Assembly (NCBI RefSeq): GCF_048263965.1 | Contig: NZ_JBLXDO010000013.1 | Coordinates: 1-64,000, forward strand | Reading direction: 5' to 3' | DNA: 64,000 bases | From: Ferrimonas sp048263965 | GTDB taxonomy: Bacteria; Pseudomonadota; Gammaproteobacteria; Enterobacterales; Shewanellaceae | Part shown: piece by piece, positions 38,019-46,137 of the stretch | Numbering within the stretch: the first letter of the stretch is position 1 | How the letters are laid out: each line of letters opens with the position of its first letter | Position numbers and translations under genes: made by a program | The notes under the pieces: generated by a model | Told to the model about the DNA's origin: nothing | Database searches by the model: none | Seen by the model: only the letters and a program-made list of their open reading frames with translations

Positions 38019-39728
38019 ATGATGAAAAAGACTCTGCTTGCCACCTCCCTGGCCATGGGCCTGCTGGGCCTGAGCCACTCTGCCCTGGCCGGCGGCGACG
38101 ACTGGGCCGACAAGTACCTGACCTCGGTCGCCACCCAGGGCCAGATCGGTATCGTCAAGGTGAACCCCTATGATTTTGCCCCCCTGACCGCGGTGATCGA
38201 CCTGAACGGTTTCCACATCAGCGACGTCAAGGTACGCATCGAACCCAAGAAGGGCGGCTCCCTGATTGAGTACCCGGTGTCCGACAGTGCGGTAACCACC
38301 CACAACGGCATCCCGGTGTTTGGCCTCTATCCTGACTACAACAACACCGTCTCGGTGGAGTACAAGAAAGACGGCAAAAAGATCAAAGAGCAGTACAAGA
38401 TAAAAACCGCTCCGGTGAAACAGTTGCTGTTTGATGGCCAGGCTCGCTCCTTCCCGGAGGTGGATGTGGTCAAGGTGGACAAGAAGTTCAATGACCGCCT
38501 CTATCTGGTGAACCATCTGGGTGCCGACGAGAACACCCAGGGCTGGGACAACTACCCCATCGTCTTCGTGACCGACACTTCCGGCGAAGTGCGCTGGTTC
38601 ATGGACTGGGACAAGGTGTATGACCAGGACACCACCAAGGGGATCGCCATGGGTTTCCATCTGTCCGACAACGGCGAACTCTACTGGGGCCAGGACCACT
38701 ACTACGCCCGTTATGACATGCTGGGCCGCAAGGTATTCAAGCGGGAGATGCCCCGGGGGTTCACCGGTTTTTCCCACGCCATGCTGGAGATGCCCAACGG
38801 CCACTACCTGCTGCGAGTCGCCAAGGACAACTATCTGCGCGACGATGGCAAGCGGGTCAAGACAGTACGTGACCACGTCATCGAGGTGGACCAGACCGGC
38901 AACGTGGTGCAGGTGTGGGATTTCAACAAGATCTTCGACAACATGCGCGACGACCTGCTTATCGGCCTGGATTCAGGTGCCGTCTGCCTGAACGTGGATG
39001 AGAGCCACGCCGGCGAGACCATGGACATCGAGCCCGATGCCCCCTTTGGTGACCTCCCGGGCGTCGCCGCCGGTCGCAACTGGGCCCACATCAACTCCAT
39101 CGATTACGATGCCAGTGATGATTCCATCATCGTCTCCATGCGCCACCAGGGCACCGCCAAGGTCAGCCGAGATGGCGAAGTGAAGTGGATCCTCGCCGCC
39201 AACAAGGGCTGGGGCAAACTGTCCGACAAGGTGCTGACCCCGGTGGATGCCAAGGGCAAGCCCCTGGACTGCAACATGAACACCGGCACCTGTGAGGGCA
39301 CCGACTTCGACTGGCCCTGGACCCAGCACACCTCCTGGCTCACCAGCCGCGGCACCCTAGTCTCCTTCGACAATGGCGACGGCCGCCACTTCGAACAGCC
39401 CGCCATGCCCACCATGAAGTACAGCCGTGGCGTGGAGTACAAGATCGATGAAGAGAAGATGACGGTGCAGCAGACCTTCGAGTATGGCAAAGAGCGTGGC
39501 TACGAATGGTACTCCCCCATCACCTCCAACATCGAGTGGCGCGATGACAAGGACAGCTTCTTCATGTACTCCGCCTCCGCGGGCCTGTTTACCGGTGAGC
39601 CCGGCAAACACTTCATCAACGAGGTAACCGAAGGCGGCAAGGTGAAGGTGGAGCTGACGGTGAACTCCATGGCCAAGACCGAGCCCAGCTATCGGGCCCT
39701 GATCGTGGATCCAAAACAACTGTTCTAA
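38019..39728 (+). CDS. assT: Periplasmic arylsulfate sulfotransferase AssT
   Basis: The 569-residue enzyme has a signal peptide ending SHSALA, an N-terminal Ig-like domain (about residues 30-135) and a six-bladed propeller. It moves sulfate from phenyl sulfates to phenol acceptors without PAPS. His253 (FSHAML), His357 (WAHINSI), Arg375 (SMRHQG) and His437 (TQHTSW) keep the exact spacing of the four catalytic residues reported for the E. coli CFT073 enzyme; His437 would be the sulfated nucleophile. The only other visible cysteines (AVCLN; DCNMNTGTCEG) would be the DsbL targets. Start: first of two ATGs, GGAG 6 bases upstream. Confidence 0.95.
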   Translation: MMKKTLLATSLAMGLLGLSHSALAGGDDWADKYLTSVATQGQIGIVKVNPYDFAPLTAVIDLNGFHISDVKVRIEPKKGGSLIEYPVSDSAVTTHNGIPVFGLYPDYNNTVSVEYKKDGKKIKEQYKIKTAPVKQLLFDGQARSFPEVDVVKVDKKFNDRLYLVNHLGADENTQGWDNYPIVFVTDTSGEVRWFMDWDKVYDQDTTKGIAMGFHLSDNGELYWGQDHYYARYDMLGRKVFKREMPRGFTGFSHAMLEMPNGHYLLRVAKDNYLRDDGKRVKTVRDHVIEVDQTGNVVQVWDFNKIFDNMRDDLLIGLDSGAVCLNVDESHAGETMDIEPDAPFGDLPGVAAGRNWAHINSIDYDASDDSIIVSMRHQGTAKVSRDGEVKWILAANKGWGKLSDKVLTPVDAKGKPLDCNMNTGTCEGTDFDWPWTQHTSWLTSRGTLVSFDNGDGRHFEQPAMPTMKYSRGVEYKIDEEKMTVQQTFEYGKERGYEWYSPITSNIEWRDDKDSFFMYSASAGLFTGEPGKHFINEVTEGGKVKVELTVNSMAKTEPSYRALIVDPKQLF

Positions 39729-39754
39729 GCGTTTCCCTCCTGACGACAAAAACC

Positions 39755-39780
39755 AAGCCTCGCTATGCGGGGCTTTTTTG
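39755..39780 (+). terminator. assT operon terminator
   Basis: AAGCCTCGC, loop TAT, GCGGGGCTT (one T-G pair) followed by T's, 27 bases after assT. It separates the sulfotransferase genes from arrA. Confidence 0.88.
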
Positions 39781-39846
39781 ATCCATTGCACAATTCCCTA
39801 AATTCTCTACCCATTTTGTGGGATTGGTCCGTTCCCATCGCTCTCT

Positions 39847-39888
39847 TTTGTGATTGCCACCTCACAAACCGGTAACAGATTCCGGTTT
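39847..39888 (+). promoter_or_regulatory. Two overlapping inverted repeats upstream of arrA
   Basis: TTTGTGA-N8-TCACAAA (39847-39868) and AAACCGG-N9-CCGGTTT (39866-39888) share three bases and end just before TATATA, a possible -10 element about 40 bases from the arrA ATG. The first resembles CRP half sites, but the spacer is 8 rather than 6. Either could bind a regulator of anaerobic or arsenic-dependent expression; the binding protein is unknown. Confidence 0.45.
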
Positions 39889-39929
39889 TATATACGCGAA
39901 ACCACATATACACACATAGGCATATAGCT

Positions 39930-42494
39930 ATGACCACAAAAAGAGAGTTCAGCACGTCCCGCCGGGCGTTATTGAAAGCTTCACTGGCCGGCACCGCCGC
40001 CACCGGGATCACCGGTGGCTTTGCCTTCGCGCCGGTAATGGATGCCATCGCCGCCGAGCTGCCCAAGATAGACCTGCGCACCAACACAGGCACCTGGGTC
40101 CCCACCACCTGTCAGGGCTGCACCTCCTGGTGTGCCAAGCAGGTGTACATCATGGACGGTCGCGCCACCAAAGTGCGTGGCAACCCCTACTCCAAGATCC
40201 ACGACACGGCTGGCTGTCCCCGTCAACACCTGGGCTTGCAGATGGTGTACGACCAGGACCGCCTCAAGACTCCAATGATGCGCACCAACCCCAAGAAGGG
40301 ACGCAACGAGGACCCCAAGTTTGTCCCCATCAGTTGGGACAAGGCCCTGGACATGATCGCCGACCGCATCCTGGATCTGCGTAAGCGCGGCGAGAGCCAC
40401 AAGTACGCCCTGCTCCGCGGTCGTTACTCTCTGGTCAATGATCTACTGTATGACAAGATGACTAAGATCATCGGTTCTCCCAACAACATCTCCCACAGTG
40501 CCATCTGTGCCGAGTCCCACAAGACCGGCCCCTTCTTCCAGGACGGTAACTGGGGTTACAATCAGTACGATGTGAAGAACACCAAGTACATCCTCTCCTT
40601 CGGCGCCGACCCCATCGCTTCCAACCGTCAAGTAAGCTTCTACTCCAGTGAGTGGGGCAATACCCTGGACCGCGCCAAGGTGGTGGTGGTTGACCCTCGC
40701 CTGTCCGCGTCCGCTGCCAAGGCCCACAAGTGGATCCCCATCGAGACCGGCCAGGACTCGGCCCTGGCCCTGGCCATCGCCCACGAAGCCCTGGTGGCCG
40801 GCGTCTGGTACAAGCCCTTTGTGGGAGACTTCAAAGACGGCAAAAACCACTTCGTTGCCGGAAACAAGGTGGATGAGTCCCTGTTCGAAGACAAGTACAG
40901 CCATGGTCTGGTGAAATGGTGGAACCTGGCACTGAACGAGTACAGCGCCGAGTGGGGCGAAAGCGTGACCGGCGTGAAAGCCAACGACATCCGCACCATG
41001 GCCAGGGAGATGGGTGCCGCCGCACCCGCAGTACAGGTGTGGACCTCCCGTGGCCCGGTGATGCAGACCCGGGGCACCTACACCTCCCTGGCCTGTCACG
41101 CCCTCAACGGCCTGTTCGGTGCCATCGACAACGAAGGCGGACTGTTCCCCTATAACAAGTCGCCTCTGAACAAGACCTTCCCCGATGCCGCAGAATACCT
41201 GGATGAAATCGCCAAGAAGGGCAAGAAGCACGAAAAGATCGATCAGCGCGGACGCCTGGAATTCCCGGCCCTGAAGAAGGGCAAATCTGGCAAGGGGGTA
41301 GTGACCAACAACGCCGCCGACGGCATCCTCAATGCTGACCCTTACGAAACCGAAGTGATGTTGGCCTACTTCAACAACTTCGCCTTCGCTGCGCCGGAAA
41401 CCGATCGTTGGGAGAAAGCCCTGAGCCGGCTGCCCTTTATGGCTCATGTGACCACCAACATCTCCGAGTTCAGCTGGTTTGCCGACCTGCTGCTGCCCTC
41501 CAGTCATCACATGTTCGAGAAGTGGGGCGTTCTCGCCAATGCCGGTAACGGCGTCAGCAACGTTTCCCTGCAGATGCCCAGCATCAAGCGGATGTACGAC
41601 ACCCGCCAGGATGAGACCGAAGTGCCCTACCTGCTGGCCAAGAAATTGGCGGACAAGGGCTTCGACAACCCCTGGCGCTACATCAACGAACAGATCGTCG
41701 ACCCGGAAACCGGCAAGCCCGCCAAGGACTCCGAGGAGTTCGCCGAGATTGCCGTCAAGTACGTCACCGCCCCTCTGTGGCATAAAGATGCCTCCAAGTA
41801 CGGTGAGAAGATCTCCGGCTGGAAGGAGTTTGTGAAGCGTGGCGTATGGAACTCCCACCCCTATGAGTACCGCAAGCGCTGGGGCAAGTTTAAGACCGAC
41901 ACCCACAAGTTCGAGTTCTACAGCGTCACCCTGGAGCACGCCCTGGGCAAACACGCCAAGCGTCACCATGTGTCCATCGACGAGGTGATCAAGGCCTGTG
42001 AGTACACCGGCTTCGGCGAATTGGCCTTTGTGCCTCATTACCAGGAGCCGGTCCGTGACGGCGATCCCAAGACGTTCCCGCTGCTGCTGGTGGACCACAA
42101 GTCCCGCCTCAGCCACGAGGGTCGCTCCCAGAACGCCCCCTGGTTCTACGAGTTTGGTGACCTGACCCCTGGCGATGAAGCCCATAAGGACGTGGCAAAG
42201 ATCAACCCTGTGGACGCCAATGCCATGGGCATCAAGGATGGTGACGAGATTCGCATCATCAGTACCGTGGGCGAGCTGACCTGCACCGCCAAACTGTGGG
42301 AAGGGGTTCGTCCGGGCTGTGTTGCCAAGGCGTTCGGTCAGGGGCACTGGGCCTACGGCCGTCATGCCGCCAAAGAGTTCGGCAAGACCCCACGCGGTGG
42401 CAGCAACAACGCCATCATCCCGGCCCGCTACGACAGATTCAGCGGCGCCTCGGCCTACTATGGCCACATCCGTATCCGTATCGAGAAAGCGTGA
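39930..42494 (+). CDS. arrA: Respiratory arsenate reductase, molybdenum subunit ArrA
   Basis: The 854-residue periplasmic molybdoenzyme has a twin-arginine signal (SRRALLKAS) and the cluster motif C-X2-C-X3-C-X27-C (from Cys61), as in ArrA. The Mo ligand is Cys193 (HSAICAESH). Arg165, His189, Lys198 and Tyr210 sit at the numbers I recall for arsenate-binding residues in Shewanella ANA-3 ArrA, and the length is the same. It reduces arsenate to arsenite at the end of anaerobic respiration. arrB follows by 11 bases, and arsenic resistance genes face it. No membrane subunit is encoded, so a CymA-like quinol dehydrogenase elsewhere would supply electrons. Other DMSO-reductase-family oxidoreductases are less likely. 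Confidence 0.93.
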   Translation: MTTKREFSTSRRALLKASLAGTAATGITGGFAFAPVMDAIAAELPKIDLRTNTGTWVPTTCQGCTSWCAKQVYIMDGRATKVRGNPYSKIHDTAGCPRQHLGLQMVYDQDRLKTPMMRTNPKKGRNEDPKFVPISWDKALDMIADRILDLRKRGESHKYALLRGRYSLVNDLLYDKMTKIIGSPNNISHSAICAESHKTGPFFQDGNWGYNQYDVKNTKYILSFGADPIASNRQVSFYSSEWGNTLDRAKVVVVDPRLSASAAKAHKWIPIETGQDSALALAIAHEALVAGVWYKPFVGDFKDGKNHFVAGNKVDESLFEDKYSHGLVKWWNLALNEYSAEWGESVTGVKANDIRTMAREMGAAAPAVQVWTSRGPVMQTRGTYTSLACHALNGLFGAIDNEGGLFPYNKSPLNKTFPDAAEYLDEIAKKGKKHEKIDQRGRLEFPALKKGKSGKGVVTNNAADGILNADPYETEVMLAYFNNFAFAAPETDRWEKALSRLPFMAHVTTNISEFSWFADLLLPSSHHMFEKWGVLANAGNGVSNVSLQMPSIKRMYDTRQDETEVPYLLAKKLADKGFDNPWRYINEQIVDPETGKPAKDSEEFAEIAVKYVTAPLWHKDASKYGEKISGWKEFVKRGVWNSHPYEYRKRWGKFKTDTHKFEFYSVTLEHALGKHAKRHHVSIDEVIKACEYTGFGELAFVPHYQEPVRDGDPKTFPLLLVDHKSRLSHEGRSQNAPWFYEFGDLTPGDEAHKDVAKINPVDANAMGIKDGDEIRIISTVGELTCTAKLWEGVRPGCVAKAFGQGHWAYGRHAAKEFGKTPRGGSNNAIIPARYDRFSGASAYYGHIRIRIEKA

Positions 42495-42505
42495 GGTAAC
42501 AACAG

Positions 42506-43207
42506 ATGAAATTTGGAATGGTTATCGACCTGCAGAAATGCGTAGGTTGCGGCGGCTGTGACCTCGCCTGTAAGACGGAAAACAACACCCCTGACGGCAT
42601 CCAGTGGTCCCATCACATCACCAAGACCGAGGGGAAGTTCCCCGACGTTAACTACAGCTACATCCCGACTCTGTGTAACCACTGTGAGGATGCGGCCTGT
42701 GTGAAAGTATGCCCCACAGGAGCCATGCACAAGGCGGACAACGGCCTGACCCTACAGGACAACGACGAATGCATCGGCTGCCGCCGCTGTGAGCGTGCCT
42801 GTCCCTATGGCGTCATCAGCTTCAACAAGGGGTCACCGCACCGCAACTGGCAGGATGACCACGAACTGGTGGCCGGCGGCACCGTCTCTCCCAAAGAGGT
42901 ACTGATGGTGTCGGGTGCCAAGCACTCCCCCCACGAAAACCCGGAGCGCGGCGATACCTACCCGGTAACCCGTCCCGTCAAAACAGTGGAGAAGTGCACC
43001 CTGTGTGATCACCGGTTGGCCCAAGGACTCAATCCCGCCTGTGTGGACACCTGTCCCGCCGGCGCGAGAGTGGTGGGCGATCTCAGCGATCCCTACAGCG
43101 AGGTGTCCCGCCTGTTGAAGATGCATCAATCTATGCAACTGAAGCCGGAAGCGGGTACCAAGCCGAGGGTGTACTACATCCGCAGCTTCGGCGTCCGCCA
43201 AGCCTAA
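42506..43207 (+). CDS. arrB: Respiratory arsenate reductase, iron-sulfur subunit ArrB
   Basis: The 233-residue ferredoxin-like subunit has 16 cysteines in four groups (CVGCGGCDLAC, CNHCEDAACVKVC, CIGCRRCERAC, CTLCDHR...CVDTC), enough for four [4Fe-4S] clusters that carry electrons to ArrA. It has no signal peptide, so it is expected to travel through the Tat system bound to ArrA. A strong terminator follows. Confidence 0.95.
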   Translation: MKFGMVIDLQKCVGCGGCDLACKTENNTPDGIQWSHHITKTEGKFPDVNYSYIPTLCNHCEDAACVKVCPTGAMHKADNGLTLQDNDECIGCRRCERACPYGVISFNKGSPHRNWQDDHELVAGGTVSPKEVLMVSGAKHSPHENPERGDTYPVTRPVKTVEKCTLCDHRLAQGLNPACVDTCPAGARVVGDLSDPYSEVSRLLKMHQSMQLKPEAGTKPRVYYIRSFGVRQA

Positions 43208-43219
43208 GTCAGTAACAGG

Positions 43220-43247
43220 ACGGCGGGTTACCCCGCCGTTTTTTTTG
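43220..43247 (+). terminator. arrAB terminator
   Basis: ACGGCGGG, loop TTAC, CCCGCCGT followed by eight T's, 13 bases after arrB. Confidence 0.93.
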
Positions 43248-43258
43248 GGGGGGGAAAA

Positions 43259-43287
43259 TTGAATGGCGGATGACCCCGCCACTCAAT
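43259..43287 (-). terminator. Probable arsC operon terminator
   Basis: On the minus strand GAGTGGCGG pairs with CCGCCATTC (one G-T pair) right at the arsC stop, then AATTTT. A short run of eight G's (43247-43254 area on the plus strand) lies between the two facing terminators. Confidence 0.6.
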
Positions 43288-43693
43288 AGACCCTACCCCA
43301 TACCCTCACCAGAGTACGAATCCGCTCCGACAGCTCGTCAAAGCAGCGTTCAAACCCCGTCATCCCCTCCTCCTGTGCCGGGTCCGGGCAATCCCACTCC
43401 AATAGCTCCTCCACCTGGGGAAAGCGGCTATGGTGAACCGCCGACTTATTGCACAGGCTGATCACCGCATCGAAGCTCTGGCCATCAAACTCGTCGATGG
43501 ATTTGGATCTCAACCCATCCACGGGCAGGTCATGCCTCTTGAGTTCGGTGAGAGTGCGCGGGTCGATGGGCTCGGGCTCACCGCCGGCGCTGAATGCTTC
43601 GAATCGCCCATCGGCGTAATGTTGGAGCAGGGCCTGGGCCATCTGGGAGCGGGTGGCATTGTTGCGGCAGAGGAAGAGGATACGGCGGGTCAT
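43283..43693 (-). CDS. arsC: Arsenate reductase, low-molecular-weight phosphatase type
   Basis: The 136-residue cytoplasmic protein has the P-loop CX5R (LCRNNATRSQMAQ, Cys9-Arg15) near the N-terminus. Cys81 in SLCNKS matches Cys82 of the thioredoxin-linked S. aureus ArsC, but the partner Cys89 is missing (His there); Cys102 or Cys117 might replace it, or a different reductant may be used. ATG at 43693 begins the family domain; an upstream frame adds 35 unlikely residues. It is the last gene of arsR-acr3-gapdh-arsJ-arsC. A related protein phosphatase is an alternative. Confidence 0.85.
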   Translation of the reverse strand: MTRRILFLCRNNATRSQMAQALLQHYADGRFEAFSAGGEPEPIDPRTLTELKRHDLPVDGLRSKSIDEFDGQSFDAVISLCNKSAVHHSRFPQVEELLEWDCPDPAQEEGMTGFERCFDELSERIRTLVRVWGRVY

Positions 43694-43801
43694 GGGCGTT
43701 CTCGTCAGCCGGGGGACACCCGCCAAGTATAGGAAATGGGGGCAGACACCTGCCCCGGAAAGGTTATCTGTTGCTCCGCAGACGGACTGCGACAACAAGA
43801 T

Positions 43802-45052
43802 TCAGCTCTGTTCTCCCTGGGAGAGGGAATCCCGGCTCTCCCTGGGCAACTTCAGCGAGATCAGGGTGGTCAGGGCCAAAAAGGCGGTGGAGACCCAGAG
43901 GCAGGCCGCCAGCCCGGCCAGCTGGAACACCAGTCCGGAGAGGATGGTGCCCACCAGCCGCCCCATGGCGTTGGCCATGTAGTAGAAGCCCACATCCATG
44001 GAGACCCCATCCTCACCGGCGTAGTGGACGATCAGGAAGGAGTGCAGGCTGGAGTTCACCGCGAACACCGCACCGAACAGCATCAGTCCCACCACTATGG
44101 TGAATTGGGGCAGAAACTGCAGCTGTACCCCCAGGGCCACTATCAGGGTCACGAAGGTAAGCAGCGCCGCCCACTTCAGGGCCCCCCCGCGGTCAGGCAC
44201 CGCCCCGTGGCGACGATCGCTGCCGGTGATCCTGGGGGCAATCCCCTGAACCAAGCCGTAGCCGATCACCCACAGGGCCAGGAAGCCGCCTACGGCGGTG
44301 TGACTCCAGCCGAAGGTGGTGCCCAGGTAGACCGGCAGGGCAATCACAAACCACAGGTCCCGGGCCCCAAAGAGGAACAGCCGCGCCGCCGACAGGGTGT
44401 TGATGCTGTGGCTTTTGGAGAACAGTTGGGAGAACTTGGGCTTGCTCTTGGCCCGCCCCATGTCCTGCCCCAACCAGTTGAGGCTGGCCAGCAACACCAG
44501 CAGCAGCACACTGGCCATGGCCGCCATGGCGCCCTGGAAGCCCAGCAGCACCAACAGCAAGCCTCCGAGGAAGAACCCTGCCCCCTTGAGGGCGTTCTTG
44601 GAGCCGGTCAGCACCGCCACCCAGTGATAGAGGGCACCGGACTCCCCCTTGGGCACCAGAGTCTTAATGGCACTCTTGGCGCTCATCTTATTGAGGTCCT
44701 TGGCGATGCCCGACAGCGCCTGAGCCGCCATCACATAGGGCACCGACAGCCAGGTCGAAGGCACTGCCAGCATCAACAGCGCCACCACCTGCATCCCCAG
44801 TCCCAGGTTCATGGTGCGGTTGAGGCCGATGCGGGCCCCCAGATAGCCGCCCACCAGGTTGGTGACCACCCCGAAGATCTCATAGAAGAGAAACAGCGAC
44901 GCGATGGCCAGGGGGCTGTAACCCAGCTGATGGAAATGGAGCACCACCAGCATCCTCAGGGCCCCGTCGGTCAGGGTGAAATTCCAGTAGTTGAAGGTCA
45001 CCAGCAGGTACTGGCGTAGGCCTGGGCTCAGGCCGCGTATCTTGGCAATCAT
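43802..45052 (-). CDS. arsJ: 1-arseno-3-phosphoglycerate exporter ArsJ (MFS)
   Basis: The 416-residue, 11-12-helix major-facilitator protein opens QYLLVTFNYWNFTLTDGALRMLVVLHFHQLGYSP and has SGIAKDLNKMSAKSAIK, both typical of ArsJ. ArsJ exports the unstable arseno-phosphoglycerate made by the paired GAPDH, which then breaks down outside, so arsenate leaves without being reduced. The partner GAPDH gene is directly upstream. Assignment rests on sequence and on this pairing. Confidence 0.93.
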   Translation of the reverse strand: MIAKIRGLSPGLRQYLLVTFNYWNFTLTDGALRMLVVLHFHQLGYSPLAIASLFLFYEIFGVVTNLVGGYLGARIGLNRTMNLGLGMQVVALLMLAVPSTWLSVPYVMAAQALSGIAKDLNKMSAKSAIKTLVPKGESGALYHWVAVLTGSKNALKGAGFFLGGLLLVLLGFQGAMAAMASVLLLVLLASLNWLGQDMGRAKSKPKFSQLFSKSHSINTLSAARLFLFGARDLWFVIALPVYLGTTFGWSHTAVGGFLALWVIGYGLVQGIAPRITGSDRRHGAVPDRGGALKWAALLTFVTLIVALGVQLQFLPQFTIVVGLMLFGAVFAVNSSLHSFLIVHYAGEDGVSMDVGFYYMANAMGRLVGTILSGLVFQLAGLAACLWVSTAFLALTTLISLKLPRESRDSLSQGEQS

Positions 45053-45076
45053 AGAGTCAATAGATAAACCAGCATA

Positions 45077-45102
45077 GAAAAGGCCGACCCAGAGGTCGGC
45101 CT
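45077..45102 (-). terminator. Hairpin between gapdh and arsJ
   Basis: On the minus strand AGGCCGACC, loop TCTG, GGTCGGCCT then TTTT follow the gapdh stop by five bases. It looks like a terminator inside the operon and could lower arsJ-arsC transcription relative to arsR-acr3-gapdh, or protect the 3' end. Confidence 0.7.
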
Positions 45103-45106
45103 GAAA

Positions 45107-46114
45107 TCAAAGGCCCTGGGCCACCAGGTAGCGGGCCAACTCCATGGTGCGGTTCACATAGCCCCACTCGTTGTCATACCAGAGGTAGAGCTTGAGCTGG
45201 GTGTCGTTCACCACCATGGTAGAAGGCGCATCCACCACACTGGAATGAGGGTTGGTGCGATAATCGATGGAGACCAGTGGACGCTCCTCGTAGCCCAGTA
45301 CCCCTTTCAGCTCGCCTTCCGCAGCCTCCTTGAGCAGGGCATTGACCTCCTCCACTGTGGTGGCCCGCTCCAGCTCGAACACGCAATCGGTAATGGAGGC
45401 GTTGCACAGTGGCACTCGCACCGCATGACCGTTGAGCCGGCCCTTGAGCTCGGGGAAGATATGGGTGATGGCGGTGGCCGATCCTGTGGTGGTGGGGATC
45501 AGGCTCTCACCACAGGCGCGGGCACGGCGCAGATCCTTGTGAGGGGCATCCAGAATGGTCTGGGTGTTGGTGATGGAGTGGATGGTGGTCATGGAGCCGT
45601 GCTTAATGCCCAGCTTCTCCTGGATCACCTTCACCGCTGGCGCCAGACAGTTGGTGGTGCAAGAGGCGGCGGTGACAATGCGGTGCACCTCTCGGTCGTA
45701 CCAGTGATGGTTTACGCCATAGACTGCGTCCAGCACCCCTTCCTGCTTCACAGGCGCAGTCACCACGACGCGCTTAACCCCCTGGTCCAGGAAGGGCTGC
45801 AATGTTTCTTTGCTCTTGAACTTGCCGGATGCCTCAATGACGATGTCGCACACGGACCAGTCACCCTCCGCCGGAGTCTTGTGGCTGGTCACCTCGATGC
45901 GTTTACCGTCGATGATCATGGCATCGCCTTCGCTGCGGATGTCCGCATCCCAGCGGCCATGAACACTGTCAAAGGCCAGCAGGTGGCTCAGGCTGTCGGC
46001 GTTGCCCGCCGGGTCATTCACCTGAACAAATTCAAAGTCCGGCCACTGCCAGGCGGCGCGCAGGGCCAGGCGCCCCATGCGCCCGAATCCGTTGATGCCT
46101 ACTTTTACCGTCAT
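45107..46114 (-). CDS. Arsenic-associated glyceraldehyde-3-phosphate dehydrogenase
   Basis: The 335-residue enzyme has the NAD fold (INGFGRMGRLALRAAW), the catalytic cysteine in TAASCTTNCLAPAVK and LKGRLNGHAVRVP. In ars operons this GAPDH uses arsenate in place of phosphate and makes 1-arseno-3-phosphoglycerate for ArsJ. Placement between acr3 and arsJ supports this over housekeeping glycolysis, though the catalytic reaction itself is the same. VNDPAG after the first fold suggests NAD preference. Confidence 0.93.
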   Translation of the reverse strand: MTVKVGINGFGRMGRLALRAAWQWPDFEFVQVNDPAGNADSLSHLLAFDSVHGRWDADIRSEGDAMIIDGKRIEVTSHKTPAEGDWSVCDIVIEASGKFKSKETLQPFLDQGVKRVVVTAPVKQEGVLDAVYGVNHHWYDREVHRIVTAASCTTNCLAPAVKVIQEKLGIKHGSMTTIHSITNTQTILDAPHKDLRRARACGESLIPTTTGSATAITHIFPELKGRLNGHAVRVPLCNASITDCVFELERATTVEEVNALLKEAAEGELKGVLGYEERPLVSIDYRTNPHSSVVDAPSTMVVNDTQLKLYLWYDNEWGYVNRTMELARYLVAQGL

Positions 46115-46137
46115 CTTTCTCTCTCTCAGTCGGTTGG

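Noticed and set aside
40443..42467. A 674-codon open frame opposite arrA
   Set aside because: Same cause: a long antisense frame within a clearly conserved gene, with no ribosome site and low-complexity Gly/Val/His-rich translation.
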